Shown: positions 23,189-32,702 of the stretch, one piece after another
Position numbering within the stretch: the stretch's first letter is position 1
How the letters are laid out: every line of letters begins with the position of its first letter
DNA from: Planctomycetota bacterium
Lineage (GTDB): Bacteria; Planctomycetota; B15-G4
DNA length: 32,812 nt
Direction: 5' to 3'
Assembly: GCA_003644265.1 (NCBI GenBank)
Contig: QNBX01000033.1
Location: forward strand, 1-32,812
Notes under the pieces: generated by a model
Told to the model about the DNA's origin: nothing
What the model saw: only the letters and a program-made list of their open reading frames with translations
Database searches by the model: none
Program-made: the position numbers and the translations under genes

Positions 23189-24646
23189 GTGTTCCGCATG
23201 CGTTCCGTCTCGTCTCTACTCGTCGCCCTCGTGCTGCTTTTGGCCGTCGCCTTGCCGCGGGCGCAGGCCCAACGGCTGAGCGCGCACCACTCCTTCCCGC
23301 TGGCCGGCGATGAGCTGGTGCTGGTGGTGGAGGGCTTCGGCGCCGGCGCGCCGGTGCAGATCGACCTGGAGCAGGCGCTGGCCGCGCCGCCGTCGATTCA
23401 GCAGGGCCTGGAGTCGGCCTTTCCGGTGACGCTCGACGCGGCCACGGGCAGGCTCACGGCCATCGCCCGGGCGGACGCCCAGGGTGCCGTGGTGTTGCGC
23501 TTTGCCCTCGACGATCCCGACGACCCGGGTCTGCTGGTGGCGCTCTCGTTCCACGACATGCTCAGCGAGGCCGCGCTCGAGTTGGGGCTGTTCGTGCAGC
23601 CGCCGACGCTGCTGGTGCCCACGCTCGACGGGCTGGCGCGGGTCGAGTTGTTGGGCGGGCGGCGTCTGCTGCCGGACGTGCCCTCCACGGCGCCCTTGCT
23701 GGGGGCCGCCTACTCCGCGGATGGCCTGACGCTGTCCACGCTCTCCGCCGGCGGTCTGCTGGAGGAGCGCTCGACCGCCGCCTACACCGCGCCGCCGCTG
23801 CGCAGCCTGGCCATGGATCCCAGCGGCGAGCGCCTGGCGCGCTCCCCGGGGGGGCCGGCCTTCGTCATCGCGCGGGCGGGCGGGAGCCCCTTCGCGCCTC
23901 CCGGACGCTTGTTGTCCCTGCGGGACGGCGTGGGCGAGCTGACCATCGATCCGCTGGGTCGCGAGGTCGCTGGCCGGCGTTGGGCGGTGACCGGCGACGG
24001 CCTGACGGCCTTCGTGGCGGAGGACGACCTGATCGTGCGTGAGATCGACCTCGACGGTTGGCGCGTGCGCACGCCCTTCACGGTGGGCTTCAACGGCGAT
24101 CGAGTCGTGGCCGACATGGCGCTCGACCAGAGCCGGCTCTCGGTGCTGTCGCGCCGCTGGTCGGGTCAGCCGGGGTCGCTCACTACGCTCGAACTGGGCA
24201 GCGGTTTGGTGCGGCCCTGGGCCCTGAGCGTGGACCCCGCCCGCTTGTTGGTGCTGGATGACCAGTCCTCGCTGGTGCTGCCCGCCGAGGGCGCCGTATT
24301 TCAGCTGCTCGAGCAGGGGGCGCCGTCCAGCCTGGTGGCCGCCGGCGCTGCGGGCGAGCGGCTGCTGGACGCCGCGGTCGTGCCTGATGGGGTCCTGCTG
24401 CTGATCGCCGGGGCCGACGGGAGGCGCCGCCTGAGCGCCTGGTCGCCCCAACGCGGTCTCTCGACCCTGGCGCTCAGCGCCCCTGTGCCCCAGGCCACGC
24501 GGCTGGTCTCCGCGGGGCACGACCTGGCTGTGTTGCTGGGCGCGCCCGACGGCGCCGTCTACCGGGTGATCCCGTCGCGCGGCGTGCTCGAGCCTGTTGA
24601 GCGCTTGGCCTCGTTGCCGGAATCGACGCCGCACCTGCTGCCGTAG
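23189..24646 (+). CDS. Exported propeller-like protein co-translated with a CHAT protease
   Basis: The 485-residue protein has a classic secretion signal (SSLLVALVLLLAVALPRAQA, cleavage after residue 27) and no lipobox. The mature part is strand-rich with repeating short blocks such as SLAMDPSGERLAR, ELTIDPLGREVAGRRW and DMALDQSRLSVLSRRW, which look like a beta-propeller, plus a C-terminal half with the same rhythm. I recognise no enzyme motif. The last base of its TAG stop is the first base of the GTG of the CHAT gene, so the two are made together. Starts GTG 23189 (AGG close upstream) and ATG 23198 are both possible. The preceding 167-base gap holds TTGTCA at 23095 but no convincing -10. 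Confidence 0.7.
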   Translation: MFRMRSVSSLLVALVLLLAVALPRAQAQRLSAHHSFPLAGDELVLVVEGFGAGAPVQIDLEQALAAPPSIQQGLESAFPVTLDAATGRLTAIARADAQGAVVLRFALDDPDDPGLLVALSFHDMLSEAALELGLFVQPPTLLVPTLDGLARVELLGGRRLLPDVPSTAPLLGAAYSADGLTLSTLSAGGLLEERSTAAYTAPPLRSLAMDPSGERLARSPGGPAFVIARAGGSPFAPPGRLLSLRDGVGELTIDPLGREVAGRRWAVTGDGLTAFVAEDDLIVREIDLDGWRVRTPFTVGFNGDRVVADMALDQSRLSVLSRRWSGQPGSLTTLELGSGLVRPWALSVDPARLLVLDDQSSLVLPAEGAVFQLLEQGAPSSLVAAGAAGERLLDAAVVPDGVLLLIAGADGRRRLSAWSPQRGLSTLALSAPVPQATRLVSAGHDLAVLLGAPDGAVYRVIPSRGVLEPVERLASLPESTPHLLP

Positions 24647-26043
24647 TGACGCGCACCTCTGAGCCCAAGGTCGTGCTGCAGGTGCTGCTCCAGTCGGAGG
24701 ACACCCTGCGCGTCACGCCTTTCAAGGAGGGCTCGGTGGTGGAGAGCACCATCAAGACCTCGCGCACCAGCCACTTCCACTCGGGTCTGGTAGCGGAGCG
24801 GGCCCGGGAGGTGCTGTCGATCCTGGCGCGGGCCAATGCCGGGGCGCCGGACCTGTTGGCCGAGCTGGTGTCCGCAGGCCAGGACATCTGGACCTACCTG
24901 CTGCCCGACATCCTGCGTGAGAAGTTCGACTCGGCCCACGGCCGCAACCTGGTGCTGCACCTCGACCGGCCCCTGCTGGGCATCCCCTGGGAGCTGCTGC
25001 ACGACGGCGACGAGTTCCTCGGGCGACGCTTCCGCATGGGGCGCCTGGTGAGCGTGGACGCGGCCCGTGGCGACGTGCTGCCGCGCTCCATGTCCGGGCC
25101 GCTCGACGTGCTGATCGTGGCCGATCCCTGTGGCGACTTGCCGGCGGCGCGGCGCGAGGCCGCCGAGTTGGAGGCCGTGCTGGAGCAGGCCGAGTGCATG
25201 GGGCGCGTGACCGTGCTCTCCACCAAGGTGTCGGTGCGGGCCCTGCGCGACGAGCTGTCCAAGCATGACGTGCTGCATTACGCCGGGCACGCCGACCACA
25301 TGGAGGGCAGGGGCGAGACGTGCCTGCGCCTGGCCGACGGCCACCTGCCGGTGCGCCTGCTCGATCAGCTGCGCGGCAAGGTCACGTTTCCGGGCCTGGT
25401 GTTCCTCAACGCCTGCGGCAGCAGCGACGCCACTCAGGCCATGGCCGCGGGCCTCGATCCGCTGGGGCAGGCCTCGGGCACGGCGTCCTCGTTTCTGCTG
25501 GGCGGTACGCGGCACGTGGTGGCCACGCTCTGGGAGGTGCGCGACGAGGTGGCGCGGGAGTTCGCGCTGGGCTTCTATCAGTCGCTGGGGCGCGGAGAGA
25601 TGGTGGGCGAGGCCATGGAGGCTGGGCGCTCGGCCGTCACCACACGTCACGGCGCCGAGCGCCTGCTGTGGGCGGCGCACCTGCTGTACGGCGACCCCAC
25701 CTGGGCGCCGGAGCCCGGCGCCAACCTGAACTTCGACGACTTCGACGTGCTGGACGGCCTCGAGGCGCGTCACCGGGAGGAGCTGCTCTCGCCGGACGGC
25801 CCCACGCGCCTACGGGCCGCGGCCATGCTGCTGCGCCTGGGCGATCGCAGCGTGGGGCCAGCCCTGCGTCGAGACATCGAGCTGCTGGAGCGCTGGCTCT
25901 CGCCGCACGCGTCGCGGGCCGAGGCGCGACAGGCGGCCTTCGTGGTGCGGGCCCTGGCCGGCGCCACCGGCCTCTCGCCCGCGGGGGAGACCGACGTCCT
26001 GCCCGACGTGGAGGCGGTCTTGCAGCTGCTGACCCGGCTGTAG
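24646..26043 (+). CDS. CHAT-domain (caspase-superfamily) protease
   Basis: The 465-residue protein contains a CHAT domain from about 100 to 355: LHLDRPLLGIPWELLHDG, DVLIVADP, the catalytic His in VLHYAGHADH (His215), and the catalytic Cys in LVFLNACGSSD (Cys257), followed by FLLGGTRHVVATLWEV and LLYGDPTWAPE. Both catalytic residues are intact. The N-terminal 100 residues are beta/alpha and unlike the usual TPR partner domain; the C-terminal 90 are helical, possibly HEAT-like (TRLRAAAMLLRLGDRSVGP). No export signal is seen, so it should be cytosolic. CHAT proteases elsewhere act in separase-like cleavage and in antiphage systems that cleave an adjacent target. The partner here is the exported propeller protein, overlapped by one base; how they meet across the membrane is open. 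Confidence 0.88.
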   Translation: MTRTSEPKVVLQVLLQSEDTLRVTPFKEGSVVESTIKTSRTSHFHSGLVAERAREVLSILARANAGAPDLLAELVSAGQDIWTYLLPDILREKFDSAHGRNLVLHLDRPLLGIPWELLHDGDEFLGRRFRMGRLVSVDAARGDVLPRSMSGPLDVLIVADPCGDLPAARREAAELEAVLEQAECMGRVTVLSTKVSVRALRDELSKHDVLHYAGHADHMEGRGETCLRLADGHLPVRLLDQLRGKVTFPGLVFLNACGSSDATQAMAAGLDPLGQASGTASSFLLGGTRHVVATLWEVRDEVAREFALGFYQSLGRGEMVGEAMEAGRSAVTTRHGAERLLWAAHLLYGDPTWAPEPGANLNFDDFDVLDGLEARHREELLSPDGPTRLRAAAMLLRLGDRSVGPALRRDIELLERWLSPHASRAEARQAAFVVRALAGATGLSPAGETDVLPDVEAVLQLLTRL

Positions 26044-26072
26044 CCGCGCAGCGGAACGCGGCCCCGCTCGCC

Positions 26073-28160
26073 TCAGCTCGAGCGCACGCGCTCGGCGCCC
26101 TGGATGCTGACCATGTGCTGGTAGATGCCGCCCTGGTGCATCAGCTCTTCGTGCGAGCCCCGCTCCACGACGCGGCCTTGCTCGATCACCAGGATCAGGT
26201 CGGCGTCGCGGATGGTGGACAGGCGGTGCGCGATGATGATGGCCGTGTGGCCCCGGCGCAGGTCGTCGATGGCCTCCTGCACCAGCTTCTCGCTGCGCGT
26301 GTCCAGGGCTGAGGTGGCCTCGTCCAGGAGCAGGATCGGCGCCTGGCCCACCAGCGCGCGGGCGATGGCGATGCGCTGGCGCTCGCCGCCCGAGAGCGAC
26401 GTGCCGCGCTCGCCCACCTGAGTCGCGTAGCCATCGGGCATGGCCATGATGAACTCATGGGCGTGGGCGGCCCGGGCCGCGGACTCGATCTCGGCGTCGC
26501 TGAGGCCGGGCATGGCGTAGGCGATGTTGGAGCGGATGCTGCCCTCGAACAGCACCGTCTCCTGGGTCACCATGGCCAGCAGACCGCGCAGGGACTCCAC
26601 GGTCACGTCGCGTACGTCGTGGCCGTCGATCTTCACGGCGCCGCTGTCCACGTCGTAGAAGCGCGCCACCAGGTCGCCCACGGTCGACTTGCCCGAGCCG
26701 GTGTGCCCCACGATGGCCAGGGTCTGCCCCCGGGCCAGCTCGAACGACACGTCCGTCAGCACGGGGTTGTTGGCGTCGTAGCGGAAGTCGACGTGCTCGA
26801 ACGAGACGCTCTTGTGGAAGCCGTCGAGCGACACGGCGTCGGGCTTGTCGACGATCTCGGCCTTGGCGTAGAGCAGCGTGGCCACGCGGTCGGCCGAGGA
26901 GAGTCCGCTCTGGAACTTGGTGCTGGTGTCGGCCAGCCGGCGCAGCGAGGCCACCACCGTGGTCAGCGCCAGCACCACGGAGAAGAGCGACTGCCCCTCC
27001 CACTTGCCCTCGATGACCTGGTTGCCGCCCCAGAGCAAGAAGGCCGCCACGGAGACGGCGCCCATGAGCTCGACCACCGGCTCGGTGCGGAAGCGCAGCG
27101 AGGCGGTCTTGAGCCGGCCATCCAGCACGCGGTCGTTGACCACCCGGAAGCGCTCGAGCTCGTGAGCCTCGGCGCCGAAGGCCTTGACGACCTTCTGGTT
27201 GGAGAGCGCCTCCGAGAGGCTCTGGAAGACCTCGGACAGCTTGCGGTGGACGGCGTTCTCCTTCTGCCGCACACGCCGGCCGATCTGCTGGATGGGCACG
27301 AAGGTCACGCCCGCCACGGCCAGCGCGATCAGCACGAAGCCGCCGCCGCTGTAGAACACGTAGAACAGCGACCCGATCACGGTGAACACGTCGCTGAACA
27401 TGTTCACCAGCACGTCCACCAGCAGGTTGCCCAGCTTGGTCAGGTCGGCCGTGACGCGCGAGAGCAGCTTGCCCGAGTGGTTCTTGTGGAAGAAGCGCAG
27501 GGAGAGCTGCAGCAGCTTGCTGAACAGCGCCACGCGCAGGGTGCGCACGATGTCCATGGAGACGCCGCGCATGATCATGCGCTGCACGTACTTGTTGAGC
27601 TGCTCCAGGATCACCAGCAGCACCAGGAATCCGGCGGCCCACTTGAGCTGGCTGAGGGGCGGCACGCTGCTCCACCACCAGGTCACGTTGTCGCGCAGCA
27701 TGGCCAGGGGCAGCAGCGGATCGCCGAGGCCCTCGATGCCGGGGAACTTCAGCACGTGCTGCGCGAGCTGTTCGGGGCCCGGCGCCACGCGCTCGCTGCC
27801 GGCGCGGAAGATGGGCGCCAGCAGCCCCTCGAGCGCGAAGAAGTAGCCCACCTTGGCGGTCGCGGCCAGGGCCGACATGCACAGGGCCACGGACATCTTG
27901 AGGCGGTACGGCTTGGCGTAGCTGATGAGCTGCCGGTAGAACGCGGGGTCCTCGGCGGTGCCCTTCAGCTCGGGCGGCAGCTTCTGCTTGCGCTTGCGCC
28001 ACTCGCGCCGGCGGGCCTCGACCTGATCGAGGTCCTCCAGGATCACGAGCGGGTCGCGGTGGGGGCCCGAGCCAGGCATAGGGGAACGTCCAGCGCTGGT
28101 GTGCTTCGGGGCTCCGCGGCTGGGCGCCCACACGCCGCGGCGTGACGCCGACGACCGCAT
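26073..28160 (-). CDS. ABC transporter, fused permease and ATPase (MsbA/lipid exporter type)
   Basis: The 695-residue half-transporter has a charged N-terminal lead (1-80), six membrane helices (about 85-420) and a nucleotide-binding domain with Walker [10 protein letters not shown] (485-493), Q-loop Gln533, signature LSGGERQ (589-595), Walker B ILLLDE (609-614) and switch His645. All key ATPase residues are present. It would work as a homodimer in the inner membrane, exporting lipids such as lipid A-core or another hydrophobic substrate; similarity in architecture to MsbA is clear, the substrate is inferred. The start at 28160 has AAAAGGA ten bases upstream; an ATG at 28079 is also in frame. 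It is divergent from recO by 43 bases and convergent with the CHAT gene (29 bases). Confidence 0.9.
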   Translation of the reverse strand: MRSSASRRGVWAPSRGAPKHTSAGRSPMPGSGPHRDPLVILEDLDQVEARRREWRKRKQKLPPELKGTAEDPAFYRQLISYAKPYRLKMSVALCMSALAATAKVGYFFALEGLLAPIFRAGSERVAPGPEQLAQHVLKFPGIEGLGDPLLPLAMLRDNVTWWWSSVPPLSQLKWAAGFLVLLVILEQLNKYVQRMIMRGVSMDIVRTLRVALFSKLLQLSLRFFHKNHSGKLLSRVTADLTKLGNLLVDVLVNMFSDVFTVIGSLFYVFYSGGGFVLIALAVAGVTFVPIQQIGRRVRQKENAVHRKLSEVFQSLSEALSNQKVVKAFGAEAHELERFRVVNDRVLDGRLKTASLRFRTEPVVELMGAVSVAAFLLWGGNQVIEGKWEGQSLFSVVLALTTVVASLRRLADTSTKFQSGLSSADRVATLLYAKAEIVDKPDAVSLDGFHKSVSFEHVDFRYDANNPVLTDVSFELARGQTLAIVGHTGSGKSTVGDLVARFYDVDSGAVKIDGHDVRDVTVESLRGLLAMVTQETVLFEGSIRSNIAYAMPGLSDAEIESAARAAHAHEFIMAMPDGYATQVGERGTSLSGGERQRIAIARALVGQAPILLLDEATSALDTRSEKLVQEAIDDLRRGHTAIIIAHRLSTIRDADLILVIEQGRVVERGSHEELMHQGGIYQHMVSIQGAERVRSS

Positions 28161-28186
28161 CTCTGCGCCGTCCTTTTACCGCGGGC

Positions 28187-28199
28187 TGCTAGGCTAGCA
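28187..28199. repeat. 13-bp palindrome between ABC transporter and recO
   Basis: TGCTAG-G-CTAGCA is a perfect odd palindrome ending four bases before the recO ATG, in a 43-base divergent spacer. It could be an operator or chance. Confidence 0.45.
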
Positions 28200-28203
28200 A
28201 CGC

Positions 28204-28965
28204 ATGCCGCGCGTCACCACAGAAGCCTTGGTCCTGCGGCGCACGCCGTTCGGGGAGACCAGCCAGATCGCGGTCTTCCTGACCCGCAGCCACGGGCGTG
28301 TGCCGCTGATCCTCAAGGGGGTGCATCGCCCGCGCTCGCGCAAGGGCGGCGGCGTCGACCTGTTTGACCACTGCCGCCTGACCTGGGCCTCGCGCAAGGG
28401 CAGCCGCGCCATGGCCCAGCTGGTGGAGCGCAGGCTGCTGAGCCACCATCCGGCCCTGCGCTCCCGCACCGATTTGATGGCCGCCGGCGACTGCCTGGGG
28501 GAGCTGCTGCTGGGGCTGCTGCCCGAGGGACAGCGCCTGCCGCGGGCCCTCGATCTGTCCCTGGCGTTCCTGGCAGCGCTGGAGGCTCGCCCGGCGCCCC
28601 CGGCCCTGGCCACGGCAGTGTTTGCGCTCCAGGGGGGTATGCTTAGACTGACCGGATTCGAGCCGACTCTCGACCGTTGTGTGATGTGTGAGCGGCGGCC
28701 CGAGGCCCACCATCTGCTGCGCGTCGATCTGGTGCGAGGCGGGATCGTGTGCTCGGGTTGCCGTGACGGCCAGGATCACTCGTTCTCCCTCTCCGCGGCC
28801 GCGGCCCGCGTCGTGAGGGGCCTCACCGGCCGCGACCCCAGGAGTCTCTCCGACGTGACACTTCCCGCTGAAATCGAGGCCCAGGTGCGACGCTGCCATG
28901 AGCGCATGCTGGCCCACGTGCTCGAGCGGGCCCCGCGCTGCCGCCTGCCGGCTCCGGCTGCCTGA
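28204..28965 (+). CDS. recO: DNA repair protein RecO
   Basis: The 253-residue protein has the RecO layout: an N-terminal OB fold (TTEALVLRRTPFGETSQIAVFLTRSHGR, LILKGVHRPRSRKGG), a helical domain (about 80-145), and a zinc-binding motif with Cys159-x2-Cys162 and Cys183-x2-Cys186 in CVMCERRP and CSGCRDG. RecO helps load RecA onto single-stranded DNA coated by SSB in the RecF pathway. Length is normal. It leads a tight operon: five bases to the next gene. Confidence 0.93.
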   Translation: MPRVTTEALVLRRTPFGETSQIAVFLTRSHGRVPLILKGVHRPRSRKGGGVDLFDHCRLTWASRKGSRAMAQLVERRLLSHHPALRSRTDLMAAGDCLGELLLGLLPEGQRLPRALDLSLAFLAALEARPAPPALATAVFALQGGMLRLTGFEPTLDRCVMCERRPEAHHLLRVDLVRGGIVCSGCRDGQDHSFSLSAAAARVVRGLTGRDPRSLSDVTLPAEIEAQVRRCHERMLAHVLERAPRCRLPAPAA

Positions 28966-28970
28966 CGATC

Positions 28971-29960
28971 GTGCCCGTCGTGACGACCCTCGCCGCCCTG
29001 CTGCTGGCCGCCGCTCTCGGGCCGGCCTGCGCTCCCAGCGCCATCAGAGGCCTGACGCGTCTGGAGACGGCGCAGTCGTACCTCGACGCCGAGCGCTTCG
29101 GTCGCGCCGCCAACATGGCCGAGTATCTGCTGGAGGAGGCTCAGAGCCCGCCGCTCAGCGCCCAGGACGAGGCCGAGGCTGCCTGGCTGGCCGGCGAGTC
29201 GCGCATGTTCGAGGGCGAGCACGAGCGCGCCTTCCAGCACTACAAGCGCTTGCTCGAGACGGCGCCCTGGTCGCCCCACGTGGCGGCGTTGGAGGCACGG
29301 CTCTACGAGATCGGCCTGGCCCTGCTCTACGAGGATCAGTACGGCGGCTGGCTGTTCAGCTCGCGCGGGCGCGGTGTCGAGGTCATGACCACGCTGCAGG
29401 TGCACTTCCGGCAGAGCGCCCGGGCCGACGACGCCCTGCGCCACATCGCCGACTGGTTCGCCAGCGACGAGAACGAGGAGTGGCTGGAGGCCTCGCTCAC
29501 CTACGAGCAGCTCTTCACCGACTACCCGGACAGTGAGTGGGCCGAGCGTTCGCTCTGGCTGGCCGCCTGGTGCCGGCTCAAGCGTGTGTACCGGGCCGGC
29601 TACAACAACGGCGACTTGCACCACGCCCACGAGCTGCTGCGCACGTCGAGGCGCGTACACCCGCGCGGCGCCGCGTCGCGCGAGGTGCGCGAGGACCTGA
29701 CCCGCACGCGCGACCTGCTGGCCCAGACCGAGGTCATCGTGGCCGATTTCTACGCGGGCCGCGGCAGGCCCGCCGGGGAGCAGCTGCGCCTGGCCAACGC
29801 CGCCTTGCTCTACCCCGAGACGGACGCCGGCGAGGCCGCCCGCCAGCGGCTGGCGGCCATGGGCCTCGATATCGACGTCATGGCGGCGGATCCGGCCCTC
29901 AGCAGCACCGACGGCTCGGTCTCCCCGCGCTCTCCCTGGGAGCAGGACGCCCAGCCATGA
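28971..29960 (+). CDS. BamD-like TPR outer-membrane assembly lipoprotein
   Basis: The 329-residue protein has a lipoprotein signal (LAALLLAAALGPAC, Cys20) followed by helical repeats of the kind AQSYLDAERFGRAANMAEYLL, GEHERAFQHYKRLLETAP and SLTYEQLFTDYPDSEWAERS, the last being the YP-x-S/D motif typical of BamD/ComL. Members belong to the beta-barrel assembly machine of the outer membrane. It is longer than Escherichia coli BamD (about 245) and the assignment to BamD itself, rather than a related TPR lipoprotein, is not certain. The GTG start lies five bases after recO; its stop overlaps the next gene by four bases. Confidence 0.75.
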   Translation: MPVVTTLAALLLAAALGPACAPSAIRGLTRLETAQSYLDAERFGRAANMAEYLLEEAQSPPLSAQDEAEAAWLAGESRMFEGEHERAFQHYKRLLETAPWSPHVAALEARLYEIGLALLYEDQYGGWLFSSRGRGVEVMTTLQVHFRQSARADDALRHIADWFASDENEEWLEASLTYEQLFTDYPDSEWAERSLWLAAWCRLKRVYRAGYNNGDLHHAHELLRTSRRVHPRGAASREVREDLTRTRDLLAQTEVIVADFYAGRGRPAGEQLRLANAALLYPETDAGEAARQRLAAMGLDIDVMAADPALSSTDGSVSPRSPWEQDAQP

Positions 29961-30439
29961 GGACGGCCCTGCTGATGCTCCTGCTCTGCGCCCTTCCGGC
30001 CTGCGTCTCGATGCAGCGGGGCGGGCTGTACCCGCAGGGCCGCGATCGCGTCTTTCTGGGCTACTTCGACAACAAGACCTTCTACCGGGACGTGCAGTTC
30101 CTGCTGACCGAGCAGGTGGCCCGGGAGATCAACAAGAGGCCCGGCCTCAAGCTGGCACCCAAGGACCAGGCGGCGGTCCTGCTCACCGGCGAGGTGCTCA
30201 GCGTACGGCAGCAGGTGCTGTCGGAAGACCCTTCGCAAGCTATTACCTCCAGCTCAACCACCATCACCGTGAAGATCGAGATCCACGACGCGTACACCGG
30301 CGAGCTGATCAAGACCGCCACGCTCACCCAGCAGGGGCAGTTTGTCCCCAGCCTGGGCGAGGACCTCGAGAGCGCACAACGACAGGCCTACAGATTCCTC
30401 GCGCGTGACATCGTCAGGCAGCTCGAGGCGGAGTTCTGA
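29957..30439 (+). CDS. lptE: LptE-like LPS-assembly lipoprotein
   Basis: The 160-residue protein has a lipobox (LCALPAC, Cys16) and the LptE-like core: VFLGYFDNKTFYRDVQF, LTEQVAREINKRPGLKL, AVLLTGEVLSV and a strand-rich TITVKIEIHDAYTG. LptE plugs the LptD channel that inserts lipopolysaccharide into the outer membrane. The size is typical. The gene overlaps the BamD-like gene by four bases (ATGA) and is four bases before ftsH, so it is made with other envelope-biogenesis proteins. It implies that the cell has an outer membrane with LPS-like lipid. Confidence 0.82.
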   Translation: MRTALLMLLLCALPACVSMQRGGLYPQGRDRVFLGYFDNKTFYRDVQFLLTEQVAREINKRPGLKLAPKDQAAVLLTGEVLSVRQQVLSEDPSQAITSSSTTITVKIEIHDAYTGELIKTATLTQQGQFVPSLGEDLESAQRQAYRFLARDIVRQLEAEF

Positions 30440-30443
30440 TCCA

Positions 30444-32702
30444 ATGACTGAACAGGGCGGCAAGCCACCTCGACGCGAGCCCGGCCGCATGGGCGGGGCG
30501 CTCCCTCTGCTGCTGGTGCTGGCCATGGCGCTGCTGGTCATGCGCGGATTCCAGGACCCCGTCGAGGGCAGCGAGGACAAGAGCTTCTCCAATCTGCTGG
30601 TCCTGGCCCATCGTGACGACATCGACAAGCTGTCGATCCGCGGCGACCGCCTGGTGGACGCCAAGGTGTTCTACGAGGGCAAGGAACAGGTCTGGGATTC
30701 GATCCCGGTGCCGGACTACGCCACCGAGCAGCTCACCGAGCTCGAGGCGCTGGTGGGGCGCGAGTTCACCGAGCGCGTCAGCGTGGCCGACGCGTTGGCG
30801 GGCCTGCGGGCGGGCACCTGGACCGTGCTGGACGGCTACACCATCGGCATGCCGCCGGCCGGCAAGTGCGGCGTGTTTCTGCACTACGCCTTCGGCCGCA
30901 GGCTGTACTGGGCCCAGCTGCTCGGCAGCCCCAACGATGAGGCCGTGGGGGAGCTGCTGCAGCTGGCGCAGGTGCAGGGCGTGGAGCTGTTGCCGTCGCC
31001 CGACGGCTTCGCAACGCGCGTGCGCTTCGAGCCGGACAGCGACCTCTGGGGCGGGCTGCTGATCACCCTGGTGCCCTGGGTGCTGTTCATCGGCTTCCTG
31101 ATGTTCCTGTTCAGCCGCCAGATGAAGAACTCGGGCGGCGGCGGCGGGATCATGTCGTTCGGCCGCAGCAAGGTGAAGATGATCCCGCCGGACGAAGGCG
31201 GCGTCACCTTCGACCAGGTGGCCGGCGCCGAGGAGGCCAAGGAAGAGGTGCAGGAGATCATCTCCTTCCTCAAGGACCCCAAGCGCTTCTCGCGCCTGGG
31301 CGGCCGGGTGCCCCGGGGCGTGCTGCTGGTGGGCCCGCCCGGCACCGGCAAGACGCTGCTGGCCAAGGCCATCGCCGGCGAGGCCAGCGTGCCGTTCTTC
31401 GCCATCTCCGGCAGCGACTTCGTGGAGATGTTCGTGGGCGTCGGCGCCAGCCGCGTGCGCGACCTCTTCAAGCAGGCCCGCGAGAACGCGCCCTGCGTCA
31501 TCTTCCTGGACGAGATCGACGCCGTGGGTCGCAAGCGCGGCGCGGGGCTGGGCGGCGGTCACGACGAACGCGAGCAGACGCTCAACGCCATCCTGGTGGA
31601 GATGGACGGCTTCGAGACCGACACCGGCGTGATCATGATCGCGGCCACCAACCGGCCCGACGTGCTCGACCCCGCGCTGCTGCGCCCGGGTCGCTTCGAC
31701 CGCCAGATCTCCCTCGACCTGCCCGACATCCAGGGGCGCGAGGCCATTCTGGTGGTGCACAGCCAGAAGGTCGTGCTCTCCGACCAGGTCGATCTCTCGG
31801 CCCTGGCCCGGGGCACGCCCATGTTCTCGGGCGCCGAGCTCGAGGCCGTCATGAACGAGGCCGCGCTGATCGCGACGCTGCTCGACAAGGATGCCATCGA
31901 GCAGGACGACCTCGAGGAGGCCCGCGACAAGGTGCGCTTCGGCCGCCAGAAGAAGAGCCGCGTGATCATCGAGGAGGACCGCCGCATCACGGCCTACCAC
32001 GAGGCCGGGCACGCCACGGTGGCCGCCAAGCTGCCGGACCTGGTGGAGCCCGTGCACAAGGTCACCATCATCCCGCGGGGCATGGCGCTGGGCGCCACCA
32101 TGCAGCTGCCCGAGCGCGACAGGTACCACCACCGCAAGCAGGAGCTGAAGGGCATGCTGGCCATGCTCTACGGCGGGCGCCTGGCCGAGGAGCTGTTCTG
32201 CGAGGACATCTCCGGCGGCGCCAGCAACGACATCGAGCGAGCCACGCAGATCGCGCGCCAGATGGTCTGCGCCTGGGGCATGAGCGACGCCCTGGGCCCG
32301 GTCTGCTACGGCGAGCAGCGCGGCGAGGTGTTCCTGGGCGACGAGCTCATGCGCAGCCGCAACTACTCCGAGGAGACCGGCCGCGCCATCGACACCGAGG
32401 TGCGCAAGATCCTGGACGAGGCCTACGCCACGGCGCGCGGCATCCTCGAGTCGAACCGCGACGAGGTCGAGGCCGTGACCCAGGCGCTGTTGCGCTACGA
32501 GACCATCACGGGCGACGACGTGCGTGCCCTGATGGCGGGCGCCAGCGTGGACGAGCTGCGGCCGCCCGCGCCGGAGACCGACACGGGCGAGCTGCCTCCG
32601 GCCGAGCCCGAGGCTGCCGCGCCGCGGCAGGCCGTGCAGCCCGCCGAGGGTGACGACGACGACAGCCTGCCGGGCACCGTTCCCCTGCCGGGCCCCGCGT
32701 GA
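30444..32702 (+). CDS. ftsH: ATP-dependent zinc metalloprotease FtsH
   Basis: The 752-residue membrane protease has two membrane helices (about 18-34 and 203-223), an AAA+ domain with Walker A GPPGTGKT (297-304), pore motif MFVG (329-332), Walker [10 protein letters not shown] (351-359), SRH Arg fingers around RPGRFDRQ (414-421), and an M41 protease domain with HEAGH (519-523) and third zinc ligand Asp596. FtsH degrades misfolded or regulatory membrane and cytosolic proteins, including LpxC in many Gram-negatives. The periplasmic loop is about 170 residues, more than twice that of Escherichia coli FtsH. The tail is Pro/Glu/Asp-rich. ATG 30444 was chosen for GGAG upstream and normal topology; an upstream in-frame extension to 30342 lies inside lptE. 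It overlaps folP by four bases. Confidence 0.95.
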   Translation: MTEQGGKPPRREPGRMGGALPLLLVLAMALLVMRGFQDPVEGSEDKSFSNLLVLAHRDDIDKLSIRGDRLVDAKVFYEGKEQVWDSIPVPDYATEQLTELEALVGREFTERVSVADALAGLRAGTWTVLDGYTIGMPPAGKCGVFLHYAFGRRLYWAQLLGSPNDEAVGELLQLAQVQGVELLPSPDGFATRVRFEPDSDLWGGLLITLVPWVLFIGFLMFLFSRQMKNSGGGGGIMSFGRSKVKMIPPDEGGVTFDQVAGAEEAKEEVQEIISFLKDPKRFSRLGGRVPRGVLLVGPPGTGKTLLAKAIAGEASVPFFAISGSDFVEMFVGVGASRVRDLFKQARENAPCVIFLDEIDAVGRKRGAGLGGGHDEREQTLNAILVEMDGFETDTGVIMIAATNRPDVLDPALLRPGRFDRQISLDLPDIQGREAILVVHSQKVVLSDQVDLSALARGTPMFSGAELEAVMNEAALIATLLDKDAIEQDDLEEARDKVRFGRQKKSRVIIEEDRRITAYHEAGHATVAAKLPDLVEPVHKVTIIPRGMALGATMQLPERDRYHHRKQELKGMLAMLYGGRLAEELFCEDISGGASNDIERATQIARQMVCAWGMSDALGPVCYGEQRGEVFLGDELMRSRNYSEETGRAIDTEVRKILDEAYATARGILESNRDEVEAVTQALLRYETITGDDVRALMAGASVDELRPPAPETDTGELPPAEPEAAAPRQAVQPAEGDDDDSLPGTVPLPGPA

